Shown here: positions 1 to 6,170 of the stretch, piece by piece
Layout of the letters: each line of letters begins with the position of its first letter
Numbering within the stretch: position 1 is the stretch's first letter
Source: an uncultured Helicobacter sp.
GTDB lineage: Bacteria > Campylobacterota > Campylobacteria > Campylobacterales > Helicobacteraceae
NCBI GenBank assembly: GCA_944325475.1
Contig: CALVAF010000062.1
Location: forward strand, 1-10,637
Direction of reading: 5' to 3'
DNA length: 10,637 nt
The notes under the pieces: model-generated
Seen by the model: only the letters and a program-made list of their open reading frames with translations
Database searches by the model: none
Told to the model about the DNA's origin: nothing
Translations under genes and position numbers: made by a program

Positions 1-937
1 TGATGGCTTTGTTGCCGTGTTTAATGATTCCAAAGTTTGCCTTTTTAGCCTGTGTAGCAAGAAGCAAAGCAGCAGTTGTGGAGACATTAAAAGTCTTTAC
101 CCCGCTTCCGCCTGTGCCTACCATATCAAAGCGAATATCAAAATTATCTTTTAAATTAAGTTTAACAGCTTTCTTTTTTAGCACAGATGCAAAGCCAGCT
201 AGCTCGTATTCATCGATGCCTTTAATTTCTAGGCTGGTTAAAATGCTGCCAATTTGCGCATCGCTTAGATTGCCTTCTGTGAGCTCATCCATTAGATTGT
301 AGCTTTCTTGGAAGTTTAGAGAGTTTTTGTAGAGGGCTTTTTTAAGATAGTCTTTTATGGGGATTGGCTCACGCGTGTAGTGCAGGAAGTTTAGCAGCAT
401 TTTAATGCCCTCTTTAGTGCCAATGGATTCGGGGTGGAATTGCAAACCTACAAGGTGATAGCGCTTGTGCTCCACTGCCATAACCTCGCCATCTTCACTC
501 ATGCCGCTAATCAAAAAGCAATCTGGTATTTCTTCCTTTTTCCCCACTAAAGAATGATAACGCACAATAGGTGTTTTGGGGCTGATGTGGTGGAAGATTC
601 CTTTGGAATTATGGATTAGGGGTTCGACTTTGCCATGCACGATGTTTTTAGCATTTTTTATCTCTACTCCAAAGGCATTTAAGATAGCCTGATGTCCAAG
701 GCAGATTCCTAAAATAGGATAGATTCCTTTGAAATGTTGCACGATTTGTATGCTGATTCCGGCTTCTTTTGGGGATTTTGGTCCGGGTCCTATGATGATA
801 TAACTTGGGTTTAGGGATTCTATTTCTTTGAGTGTGGTTTTGTCATTGCGTAAAACTTTGATAGGGTAGTTAAATTGGCTAAAAGCTTGATAAATATTGT
901 AAGTAAAGGAATCATAATTATCAATAAGCAAAATCAT
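1..937 (-). CDS. trpGD: Anthranilate synthase glutamine amidotransferase / anthranilate phosphoribosyltransferase fusion (TrpG-TrpD), 3' end beyond window
   Basis: 312 codons read open from ATG 937 to the left edge, without a frameshift. Residues 1-190 are a class I glutamine amidotransferase opening MILLIDNYDSFTYN. The nucleophile Cys79 lies in GICLGHQ and the His168/Glu170 pair in QFHPES; this half supplies ammonia to TrpE. From about residue 191 an anthranilate phosphoribosyltransferase begins, with the PRPP loop GTGGSG at 274-279 and KHGNKA at the edge. Its product is phosphoribosyl-anthranilate. The loop has Ser278 where many TrpD proteins have Asp (GTGGDG), probably a lineage variant. 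TrpG-TrpD fusions are known in enterobacteria and Campylobacter. The start ATG overlaps the hrgA-like stop as ATGA, suggesting translational coupling; AAAGAG lies just upstream. The remainder of TrpD, and perhaps trpF and trpC, lie to the left. Function is secure; completeness cannot be judged. Confidence 0.95.
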   Translation of the reverse strand, partial: MILLIDNYDSFTYNIYQAFSQFNYPIKVLRNDKTTLKEIESLNPSYIIIGPGPKSPKEAGISIQIVQHFKGIYPILGICLGHQAILNAFGVEIKNAKNIVHGKVEPLIHNSKGIFHHISPKTPIVRYHSLVGKKEEIPDCFLISGMSEDGEVMAVEHKRYHLVGLQFHPESIGTKEGIKMLLNFLHYTREPIPIKDYLKKALYKNSLNFQESYNLMDELTEGNLSDAQIGSILTSLEIKGIDEYELAGFASVLKKKAVKLNLKDNFDIRFDMVGTGGSGVKTFNVSTTAALLLATQAKKANFGIIKHGNKAI

Positions 938-1911
938 AGTGTCTCTTTTGTGATTTTTTTGTCTTTGAGATGTTTTTCCATTGCTTCATCATCAAGGGTT
1001 GTATCGTATTTGTCTTTGGCGATTCTGTCTTTATCATTGGCTCTTATGTCTTTATTAATATCTTTAATAAAGTTTCGAAAATCTATATTTTTATCCACGA
1101 GCATATCGAGTGTTTCAATATCAAGCCTTCTAATCTTTGAGGGCAGAATCACTCTGCTTTGGCTAGTTTCGCATTCAAGCTGGATAACTCCAATGCCAAA
1201 GCTTGCATTGAGGCGTGTTAGTTCATTGATGATTTCTTCATCAATATCTTCAAAGACAACTAAATAGCCTTCATTTGCCCAGCTTGAATTGGAGATGGCT
1301 TGGAAGTAGGATTCTTTTAAATTGCTCCAATTAAGAGAGATTTTTAACTCAAAAGAATAGAGTTTGTAATTTGGTTGGTTGAAGTTGGCAAGCATTTCTA
1401 ATGTGGATTCTTGGTAATCACTAAAAGGGAAGTGGATACCCACAATATCAGGGTAATTCCACTTGTCTTTGCCGCTTGATGATTTGGCGCTTTTTTCGTG
1501 ATAAATGGTTTTGCTACAAAGATCAAATTTTTTGTCTTCAGAGAGGAATTTAACAAGCAGTGGGTGCAAGTCCCTTTCTTTGAAATTTCTTTTTGTTTCT
1601 TTGATTTCTTTAGAGATTTCTGTTTGGAGGCTTTGGGTGAAAAGCTCATTTTCTCTTGATTTTAGCCAAAAGGTTGTAGGTTTTTTGGAAGCAATGATAA
1701 AAGGCGAATTGGGTTGTTTTAAATCTATGTAGATTTTAGCACCTATTGTCGCATCGGGTGTTTTGCCTGTGCTTTCTAGCTTTTTATCTAAGTTTAATTG
1801 CGCTCCATATTTCCAAATTTCTTTGTGGGTTAATGGTTTCTTTGCTTGCGATAAAACATCTTTGATGAATTGTAAATAGGTGTATTTTTGATTATTTTTC
1901 TTATTTTCCAT
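934..1911 (-). CDS. hrgA: HrgA-like protein: HARE-HTH domain plus PD-(D/E)XK nuclease-like domain, inserted in trp operon
   Basis: 325 residues. The N-terminus (about 10-85) fits a HARE-HTH winged-helix module: YLQFIKDVL, PLTHKEIW, TPDATIGAKIY, then FWLK. The C-terminal half reads as a restriction-endonuclease fold: Pro154-Asp155 in NYPDIVG, Glu188-x-Lys190 in YSFELK, then a helix with Gln204 (YFQAI) and a strand EGYLVVF. That matches the PD...ExK core with a trailing Gln, as in Mrr-like and RecB-like nucleases. H. pylori hrgA replaces the hpyIIIR restriction gene in some strains, and HARE-HTH domains are associated with restriction and epigenetic systems. A defence or DNA-processing role is therefore plausible, but activity is inferred. 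No methyltransferase is adjacent. ATG 1911 is chosen because GGGAG sits 6 bases upstream; an in-frame TTG at 1935 would add 8 residues. The gene overlaps trpE by 11 bases and trpGD by 4. The tail (about 280-325) is highly charged, rich in Lys and Asp. Confidence 0.8.
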   Translation of the reverse strand: MENKKNNQKYTYLQFIKDVLSQAKKPLTHKEIWKYGAQLNLDKKLESTGKTPDATIGAKIYIDLKQPNSPFIIASKKPTTFWLKSRENELFTQSLQTEISKEIKETKRNFKERDLHPLLVKFLSEDKKFDLCSKTIYHEKSAKSSSGKDKWNYPDIVGIHFPFSDYQESTLEMLANFNQPNYKLYSFELKISLNWSNLKESYFQAISNSSWANEGYLVVFEDIDEEIINELTRLNASFGIGVIQLECETSQSRVILPSKIRRLDIETLDMLVDKNIDFRNFIKDINKDIRANDKDRIAKDKYDTTLDDEAMEKHLKDKKITKETL

Positions 1912-3373
1912 TGTTTTCTCCCATAATGGCTTCAATTAAAGAGAGCATTTTGTTTTTGGTTTCTAAATATTCCTCTTTAGGTTCTGAATTATAAACGATT
2001 CCAGCACCAGCTTGGAGGTAATAAATGCCTTTTTGATACACAGCCGTGCGGATAGCAATGGCAAAATTCATATCGCCATCTTGGGTGAAATATCCAATAG
2101 CCCCTGCATAAATCCCTCTTTTGTGTTCTTCTAGGGATTCTATGGTGTGAATAGCTTGAATCTTTGGTGCTCCACTCACCGTTCCTGCAGGGAATGTTGC
2201 TAGGAGTGCATCTTCTTTATCATGGTGTTGCAAATCCATTATGCCTTCTACTTCAGAGACAAGGTGCATTACTTTAGCGTATTTTTCAATCACCTTTTCT
2301 TGGGTAACCTTTACACTGCCGCCTATGGCAACTTTGCCAATGTCATTGCGCCCTAAATCTAAAAGCATTAAGTGTTCGGCATTTTCTTTTTCATTGTTTT
2401 TTAACTCCTCTTCAAGCTGCAAATCTCGGCTTTGGCTACTCCCTCTTTTTCGCGTTCCAGCTATGGGGCGGAGGGTGATTTTGGCTTTTTTCTCATCGAT
2501 TTTTTCGACTTTCACTAGCACTTCAGGAGAGCTTCCGATGATTTGAAAATGCCCGAAATTGTAGTAATACATATAGGGACTTGGGTTGTTGGTGCGTAGG
2601 TTTTGGTAGGCTTTAAGTGGGGGTAGGTCGCTTTGTATTTGCAGGCTTTGGCTTGGGACACATTGCAAGAGATTGCCTTTGTAAATCTCGCTTTTTAGTG
2701 TGGTTACCATGTGGGTAAAGTAGGATTGTTTGTCGTGTGATAGGATTTTTGATTTATAGCTTTGGTGTGATTCTTGTAGGGGTTGGATATTTTCTAGCTT
2801 TTGGGTAAGGCTATCAAGGCGGCTTTGTAGGTTATGAGCTTGAATCTCGTCCTTATAAGTAATGCTAATGAGGTAAAGCGATTCATAAAAATGATCAAAA
2901 ATTGCAAAATCGCGTCCAAAAATAAAGACAATGTCATAGCAATCATAAAGTGGAGGATTGCTAAACTCTAGCGATTCAATCTCGCTAAAAAACTCATATC
3001 CTAAATACCCAACACCTCCAAGTGGTAAGGGTAAATCGCTAGGCAAGGCAGAATTAAGGCTAGAATCATTAGGGTTTGGGGAGAAATTCCTTAGGGATTG
3101 CAGGGTTTTTAAAAAAGGCTTTTGGGGGAGTGTATGCCTAGAATCCCCAAAAAATAGGGCAGTTTCTTGATTTTCTTTTACCACCCTAAAGGCTTCTTGT
3201 AAAATTAGAATTGAAAAGCGCCCTTTGCCACTTTTTAAAAAAGCAGATTCAAGCAATACTGGAGCATTAAAAGCTTCACAAAGCATTAATGGTGTGAGTT
3301 TGGAAGCAGGAAGTTTGCGAAAATTTAGTGTGGCTTGGTAGCCTTTTTGACTTGGATTTAAAAACTTAAACAT
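1901..3373 (-). CDS. trpE: Anthranilate synthase component I (TrpE)
   Basis: 490 residues. It converts chorismate plus ammonia (from the TrpG domain) to anthranilate, the first committed step of tryptophan synthesis. The chorismate-binding domain fills roughly 210-485: NPSPYM at 263-268, RPIAGTRKRG at 302-311, LDLGRNDIG at 338-346, FPAGTVSGAPK at 394-404, GAIGYF at 424-429 and GAGIV at 456-460. The tryptophan feedback site looks intact, with LLES at 40-43 (Glu42, Ser43) and NPSPYM as its second wall, so allosteric inhibition is expected. A loop at about 96-118 is rich in Ser, Pro and Asn and may be variable. ATG 3373 follows AAAGA with a short spacer, about 35 bases from the predicted transcription start. 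The gene heads the minus-strand trp arm, and its 3' end overlaps the hrgA-like gene. The length is normal for a small TrpE. Confidence 0.96.
   Translation of the reverse strand: MFKFLNPSQKGYQATLNFRKLPASKLTPLMLCEAFNAPVLLESAFLKSGKGRFSILILQEAFRVVKENQETALFFGDSRHTLPQKPFLKTLQSLRNFSPNPNDSSLNSALPSDLPLPLGGVGYLGYEFFSEIESLEFSNPPLYDCYDIVFIFGRDFAIFDHFYESLYLISITYKDEIQAHNLQSRLDSLTQKLENIQPLQESHQSYKSKILSHDKQSYFTHMVTTLKSEIYKGNLLQCVPSQSLQIQSDLPPLKAYQNLRTNNPSPYMYYYNFGHFQIIGSSPEVLVKVEKIDEKKAKITLRPIAGTRKRGSSQSRDLQLEEELKNNEKENAEHLMLLDLGRNDIGKVAIGGSVKVTQEKVIEKYAKVMHLVSEVEGIMDLQHHDKEDALLATFPAGTVSGAPKIQAIHTIESLEEHKRGIYAGAIGYFTQDGDMNFAIAIRTAVYQKGIYYLQAGAGIVYNSEPKEEYLETKNKMLSLIEAIMGENNGK
1918..1922 (-). promoter_or_regulatory. 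Shine-Dalgarno GGGAG of the hrgA-like gene, inside the trpE 3' end
   Basis: GGGAG is followed by the 6-base spacer AAAACA and ATG 1911. It lies within the last codons of trpE, which read Met-Gly-Glu-Asn-Asn-Gly-Lys-stop. It favours ATG 1911 over the upstream TTG at 1935 and would let the inserted gene be translated from the trpE message. Confidence 0.7.
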
Positions 3374-3414
3374 AGTCTTTCTTTATTGGGATTAATCTAA
3401 AAATTAAAAGTTGC

Positions 3415-3420
3415 ATTATA
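3415..3420 (-). promoter_or_regulatory. Candidate -10 box of the trpE arm
   Basis: On the minus strand this reads TATAAT in the context AGTATAATGC, preceded by T- and A-rich DNA with no clear -35. That is the usual form of epsilonproteobacterial sigma-70 promoters. A start near 3408 would leave a leader of about 35 bases before the trpE ATG, too short for a classical attenuator. Confidence 0.6.
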
Positions 3421-3460
3421 CTATGGATTTTTTTAAAAAGAAATTTGGGTTTGGTTTGGA

Positions 3461-3466
3461 TATAAT
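3461..3466 (+). promoter_or_regulatory. Candidate -10 box of the trpBA arm
   Basis: TATAAT in the context TTTGGATATAATAGCG, a very good match to the epsilonproteobacterial -10. A start near 3473 is predicted. The box lies only about 40 bases from the oppositely oriented trpE -10, so one regulator or the local DNA structure could act on both arms. The distance to trpB (about 330 bases) is unusual. Confidence 0.6.
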
Positions 3467-3802
3467 AGCGGACTTATGGTTAAAAAAGTCAATGTCAATT
3501 TAAGAGAGTAAGGAAATTTCAAGTGTGAAAAATTATTTTGCTTGTAATATCTCTTTTTTAGGGGTGTGTTAGTGCTAGTTAGTTTATAAAAGCTAGTCAA
3601 GAAATACAAATTTAAAGAAAAAATCTGTGTGAGTGGAAAATGAAGAGTGGAGTTTAGAGTGGTTTGATAAACATAAAAAGTAAGTATAAGAAGGCAATCT
3701 AAATATTGTATTTGTAGTGATGGGATTTAGTAGGCATTCCATAAATGTATTGGGATTATTTTGGAATCAAGAATAAATATAAAAATTTCATAGGAAAAAT
3801 CA

Positions 3803-5071
3803 ATGAAAAAGAAAATGTTTTTGGAATCAAAAAAAGGATTTTTTGGCGAGGAGAGGAGTGGTTTGCATGCTTTTGGTGGGCAGTATATGCCAGAGATTTT
3901 GTATCCTGCGCTAAAGGAGCTAGAAAAGGCGTATAAGAAAATTTTAGATTCTAAGGGATTCCAAAAGGAATTTAAAACGCTGCTAAAGGAGTTTGTAGGG
4001 CGTCCAACACCGCTGATTTATGCCAAAAATGCGAGTGAGATTTTAGGAAATGAGATTTATTTGAAGTTTGAGGGTTTGGCAAACACGGGCGCGCATAAGA
4101 TTAATAATGCTCTAGGGCAGGTGCTTTTGGCTAAGAAAATGGGTAAAATGAGAATCATTGCAGAGACGGGTGCTGGGCAGCATGGGCTTGCAGTTAGTGC
4201 AGCGTGTGCGAAGCTTGGCTTAGAATGTGTTGTGTTTATGGGAAGTAAAGATGTGAAGCGGCAGTTTCCTAATGTGTTTAATATGGAGCTTTTGGGTGCG
4301 AAAGTAGCTAGTGTGGAGAGTGGCACACAGACGTTAAAAGATGCAGTAAATGAGGCATTACGGGAGTGGAGTAAGGAGAGCAAAAATACTTTTTATGTGC
4401 TTGGCAGTGCACTTGGACCTTATCCTTATCCAGATATTGTTAGGGAGTTTCAAAGCGTGATTAGTAAGGAGCTAAAGATTCAAACTAAGCAGTTTTTTAA
4501 AGGTAATCCAGATATTATGGTGGCTTGCGTGGGTGGTGGAAGTAATGCGATGGGCTTTTTTAGGCATTATTTGGAAGATGATGAAGTGGATTTAGTAGGA
4601 ATAGAAGCAGGTGGCATGGGTAGAGGAAATGGGGAAAACGCTGTAAGAATGGGAAGCCCTAATGCGCGTCTTGGAATTGCGCAAGGGTATAAAAGCTATT
4701 TTTTAAGCGATTTTTATGGGAATCTTTTAGAGACTTATTCGATTTCTGCAGGACTTGATTATGCGGGGGTTGGACCGCAGTTGGCACACCTTAGAGAAAT
4801 AGGGCGTATTAAATTTGATTCTAGTAGTGATAAGGAAGCGCTAGAGGCTTTGGGATTTTTTGCAAGGCATGAGGGAATTATCGCAGCTTTAGAATCAAGT
4901 CATGCCTTAGCGGGGGCTTTGAAAATTGCTAAGAAAGTGAGGGGCAAAAAAATCTTAGTGAATGTTTCTGGAAGGGGGGATAAGGATATTTTTATCACTG
5001 CAAAAGCTCTTCAAAAGGAGCGTTGGAGCGAGTTTTTGGCAGATGAGATTGCAGCGATGAGGGGGCGATAA
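3803..5071 (+). CDS. trpB: Tryptophan synthase beta chain (TrpB), divergent form
   Basis: 422 residues, slightly longer than the usual 390-400. It condenses indole with serine on pyridoxal phosphate, in complex with TrpA. Key residues are present: PLP Lys99 in GAHKINNALGQ, Glu121 in ETGAGQHG, Lys179 in TLKDA, phosphate loop GGGSN at 244-248, Asp319 in SAGLDYAGVG and Ser389 in VSGRGDKD. Two oddities stand out. The family signature LKREDL is LKFEGL here (87-92). The N-terminal FGEFGG is split by seven extra residues (ERSGLHA) into FGE...FGGQYMPE. The C-terminus carries an extra helix-like tail of about 20 residues. ATG 3803 follows AGGA with a 7-base spacer; a second ATG at 3815 is less well placed. 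The stop overlaps the trpA start by one base (TAATG), so the two are coupled. The enzyme is probably active, but the family position is unusual. Confidence 0.93.
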   Translation: MKKKMFLESKKGFFGEERSGLHAFGGQYMPEILYPALKELEKAYKKILDSKGFQKEFKTLLKEFVGRPTPLIYAKNASEILGNEIYLKFEGLANTGAHKINNALGQVLLAKKMGKMRIIAETGAGQHGLAVSAACAKLGLECVVFMGSKDVKRQFPNVFNMELLGAKVASVESGTQTLKDAVNEALREWSKESKNTFYVLGSALGPYPYPDIVREFQSVISKELKIQTKQFFKGNPDIMVACVGGGSNAMGFFRHYLEDDEVDLVGIEAGGMGRGNGENAVRMGSPNARLGIAQGYKSYFLSDFYGNLLETYSISAGLDYAGVGPQLAHLREIGRIKFDSSSDKEALEALGFFARHEGIIAALESSHALAGALKIAKKVRGKKILVNVSGRGDKDIFITAKALQKERWSEFLADEIAAMRGR

Positions 5072-5847
5072 TGGAGAAAAAAGCAATCCAATTAATGGGG
5101 CATATTGTTGCTTTGTTCCCTAGCTTTGGGGAGAGTTTGGAAGCGGCACTTGGAATTGCACAAGGCGGGGCGGAGTATTTGGAGGTGCAATTTCCTTTTT
5201 CTGACCCCAATGCCGATGGAATCGTGATAGCTAGCGCGTGTGAAGAGTCGCTAAAAAGTGGCTTTAATACGGACTTGGGGTTTGAGTTTTTGTGTAGGCT
5301 TAGTGAGGCGTTTAGAGAGAGGGAGATTAAAACGAAAATTTTGATTATGACTTATGGGAATATTTTGTTTGCTTATGGGATTGAGAAGTTTTTAAAAAGG
5401 GCGAGGGAATGTGGTGTTTTTGGGCTGATTGTGCCGGATTTATCGCTGCAAAATGATGAGAATCTCTTTAGCCTTAGCAAAAAGTTTGGGCTAGAGAATA
5501 TCGCGCTTATCGCACCTAACACGGACTTTAAACGAATGCAGAAACTCGATAGGGCGTCTGGGAGTTTTATTTATGTGGTAGCAAGGAATGGAATCACAGG
5601 CGATGGGACGGCTGTGGATTCTATGCTTTTGGAGTATATACAGAGGGTGAAAAAGCACACGACAAAACCCATTGCTCTAGGGTTTGGGATACACAGCAAG
5701 GAGCAGATTGAGGCGTTGCGTGGGGTAGTGCCAATTGTGGTAATGGGGAGTGCGTTTGTGAGAAGGATTGCAAAGTGTGTAGAGCAAAAATTGAATTTAC
5801 AAAATCAACTTTATGAATTTACAAAAGATTTGCTAGATAAGTATTAA
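5071..5847 (+). CDS. trpA: Tryptophan synthase alpha chain (TrpA)
   Basis: 258 residues forming a TIM barrel that cleaves indole-3-glycerol phosphate and passes indole through the tunnel to TrpB. The catalytic pair is conserved: Glu38 in LEVQFPFSDP and Asp49 in ADG, 11 apart as in the enteric enzyme (Glu49/Asp60). The subunit-contact residues Pro42 and Asp45 are kept. Active-site loop 6 is recognisable as VARNGITGDG (Thr176), and the phosphate site as GFGI at 204-207. The N-terminus is about 11 residues shorter than in enteric TrpA, which probably trims the first helix. The residue after ADG is Ile rather than the common Pro. ATG 5071 shares its A with the trpB stop, so translation is coupled, and the upstream GAGGGGGCG can serve as ribosome site. 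It is the last gene of the plus-strand trp arm. Confidence 0.94.
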   Translation: MEKKAIQLMGHIVALFPSFGESLEAALGIAQGGAEYLEVQFPFSDPNADGIVIASACEESLKSGFNTDLGFEFLCRLSEAFREREIKTKILIMTYGNILFAYGIEKFLKRARECGVFGLIVPDLSLQNDENLFSLSKKFGLENIALIAPNTDFKRMQKLDRASGSFIYVVARNGITGDGTAVDSMLLEYIQRVKKHTTKPIALGFGIHSKEQIEALRGVVPIVVMGSAFVRRIAKCVEQKLNLQNQLYEFTKDLLDKY

Positions 5848-5868
5848 AGTAGTTTTTACTTGATTTTT

Positions 5869-5935
5869 AAGGGTTGTAAATATTTTAAAATAACCTTGAA
5901 GTAGTCTGTGGAGATGGGTTGGTAGTTATTTTAAA
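5869..5935. repeat. Overlapping inverted repeats downstream of trpA, possible terminator
   Basis: A first stem pairs AAGGGTT (5869-5875) with AACCTT (5892-5897), with G-U pairs. A second, perfect 11-bp arm TTTAAAATAAC (5884-5894) matches GTTATTTTAAA (5925-5935) across a 30-base loop. The two structures share bases and cannot both form fully. Neither is followed by a strong T run, so intrinsic termination of trpBA here is only a possibility. Confidence 0.4.
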
Positions 5936-5964
5936 TGATTAAAGGTATTCTATTTTCTTTTGGA

Positions 5965-5970
5965 TAAAAT
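5965..5970 (+). promoter_or_regulatory. Possible -10 box for a transcript through the repeat region
   Basis: TAAAAT in TTTTGGATAAAATAAAGG resembles an epsilonproteobacterial -10 box with an upstream T-rich stretch. A start near 5977 would give an RNA of about 170 bases ending at the large hairpin (6085-6149). AT-rich DNA throws up such matches often, so this is weak. Confidence 0.25.
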
Positions 5971-5990
5971 AAAGGTAATTTGTGGAGTGG

Positions 5991-6007
5991 ATTGCTTCCC
6001 CTGCAAT
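5991..6007. repeat. ATTGC/GCAAT palindrome resembling an interspersed 'GAAGCAATC' repeat remnant
   Basis: ATTGC (5991-5995) and GCAAT (6003-6007) form a small stem. The surrounding GTGGATTGCTTC...TGCAATGA resembles the GTCATTGCGAG...GAAGCAATC type of interspersed palindrome that I recall from many bacterial intergenic regions. Assignment rests on memory of that pattern, and the copy would be degraded. Confidence 0.3.
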
Positions 6008-6084
6008 GATGAGGTGGCAGTTGGAATCACTTCTAAATTCTACTACTTCCCAAAAAATTCTAGCAGTTGCTGGTGTGTTTGGAT

Positions 6085-6149
6085 TGTTTTTGAAAATTTG
6101 GGGAGGTTAGCAGACTTAGCGTCTGTGTCTCCTGAAATTTTCAAAAACA
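6085..6149. repeat. 65-base near-perfect nested hairpin
   Basis: The arms TGTTTTTGAAAATTT (6085-6099) and AAATTTTCAAAAACA (6135-6149) are perfect 15-bp complements. Inside, after one G-G mismatch and a G-U pair, GGAG (6102-6105) pairs with CTCC (6129-6132). CAGAC (6111-6115) then pairs with GTCTG (6121-6125) around a 5-base TTAGC loop. The inner part is GC-rich and the outer arms AT-rich. There is no T run on either strand just beyond, so it is not a textbook terminator. It may still end both convergent operons, form the 3' end of a small RNA, or be a miniature repeat element. Confidence 0.7.
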
Positions 6150-6170
6150 TTTGAAAGGTATCATGGAAAT

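Larger units (their letters stand above)
3374..3802. other. Divergent intergenic region between trpE and trpB with a long trpB leader
   Basis: 429 bases without a recognisable gene. It holds a minus-strand -10 for trpE and a plus-strand -10 at 3461-3466, which would give trpB a leader of about 330 bases. Two short plus-strand frames carry Trp codons. A GTG frame at 3633-3683 reads VENEEWSLEWFDKHKK then stop. A frame from ATG 3745 opens with MYWDYF and runs out of frame into trpB to 3936. Neither has a convincing ribosome site. There is a direct repeat GCTAGT and a 6-bp arm pair ATTCCA/TGGAAT at 3736-3741 and 3761-3766. I see no hairpin followed by a T run. It may be a regulatory leader, or decayed coding DNA left by rearrangement. 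Confidence 0.5.
5848..6170. other. Convergent intergenic region rich in inverted repeats
   Basis: 323 bases between the ends of trpA (plus) and yggS (minus). It holds an imperfect hairpin and an 11-bp inverted repeat just after trpA, a -10-like TAAAAT, an ATTGC/GCAAT palindrome and a large hairpin, each listed separately. An open plus-strand frame runs 5960-6154 (TTG start), but it reads through the hairpin, has no ribosome site and resembles no protein I know. The region probably serves transcription termination, a small RNA, or is a decayed interspersed repeat. Confidence 0.55.

Noticed and set aside
3..302. Plus-strand open frame at the left edge
   Set aside because: It is the complement of trpGD coding sequence, which carries clear catalytic motifs on the minus strand.
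875..1267. 130-codon plus-strand frame opposite the hrgA-like gene
   Set aside because: Its Ser/Leu/Ile-rich composition is typical of antisense shadow, with no motif and no ribosome site.
3829..3842. A7 and T6 runs near the trpB start as a slippage switch
   Set aside because: The runs are short, the frame is intact and such runs are common in AT-rich DNA.
3745..3936. 63-codon plus-strand frame overlapping the trpB start as a gene
   Set aside because: Most of it is trpB read in the wrong frame. Only its opening codons are kept as part of the leader observation.
5977..6149. 6S RNA or SRP RNA in the trpA-yggS gap
   Set aside because: I found neither closing-stem complementarity of the 5' and 3' ends as in 6S RNA, nor the conserved SRP RNA core motif.
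5960..6154. 64-codon plus-strand frame as a real small protein
   Set aside because: It has a TTG start inside a putative -10 region, no ribosome site, no recognised family, and it reads straight through a perfect hairpin.
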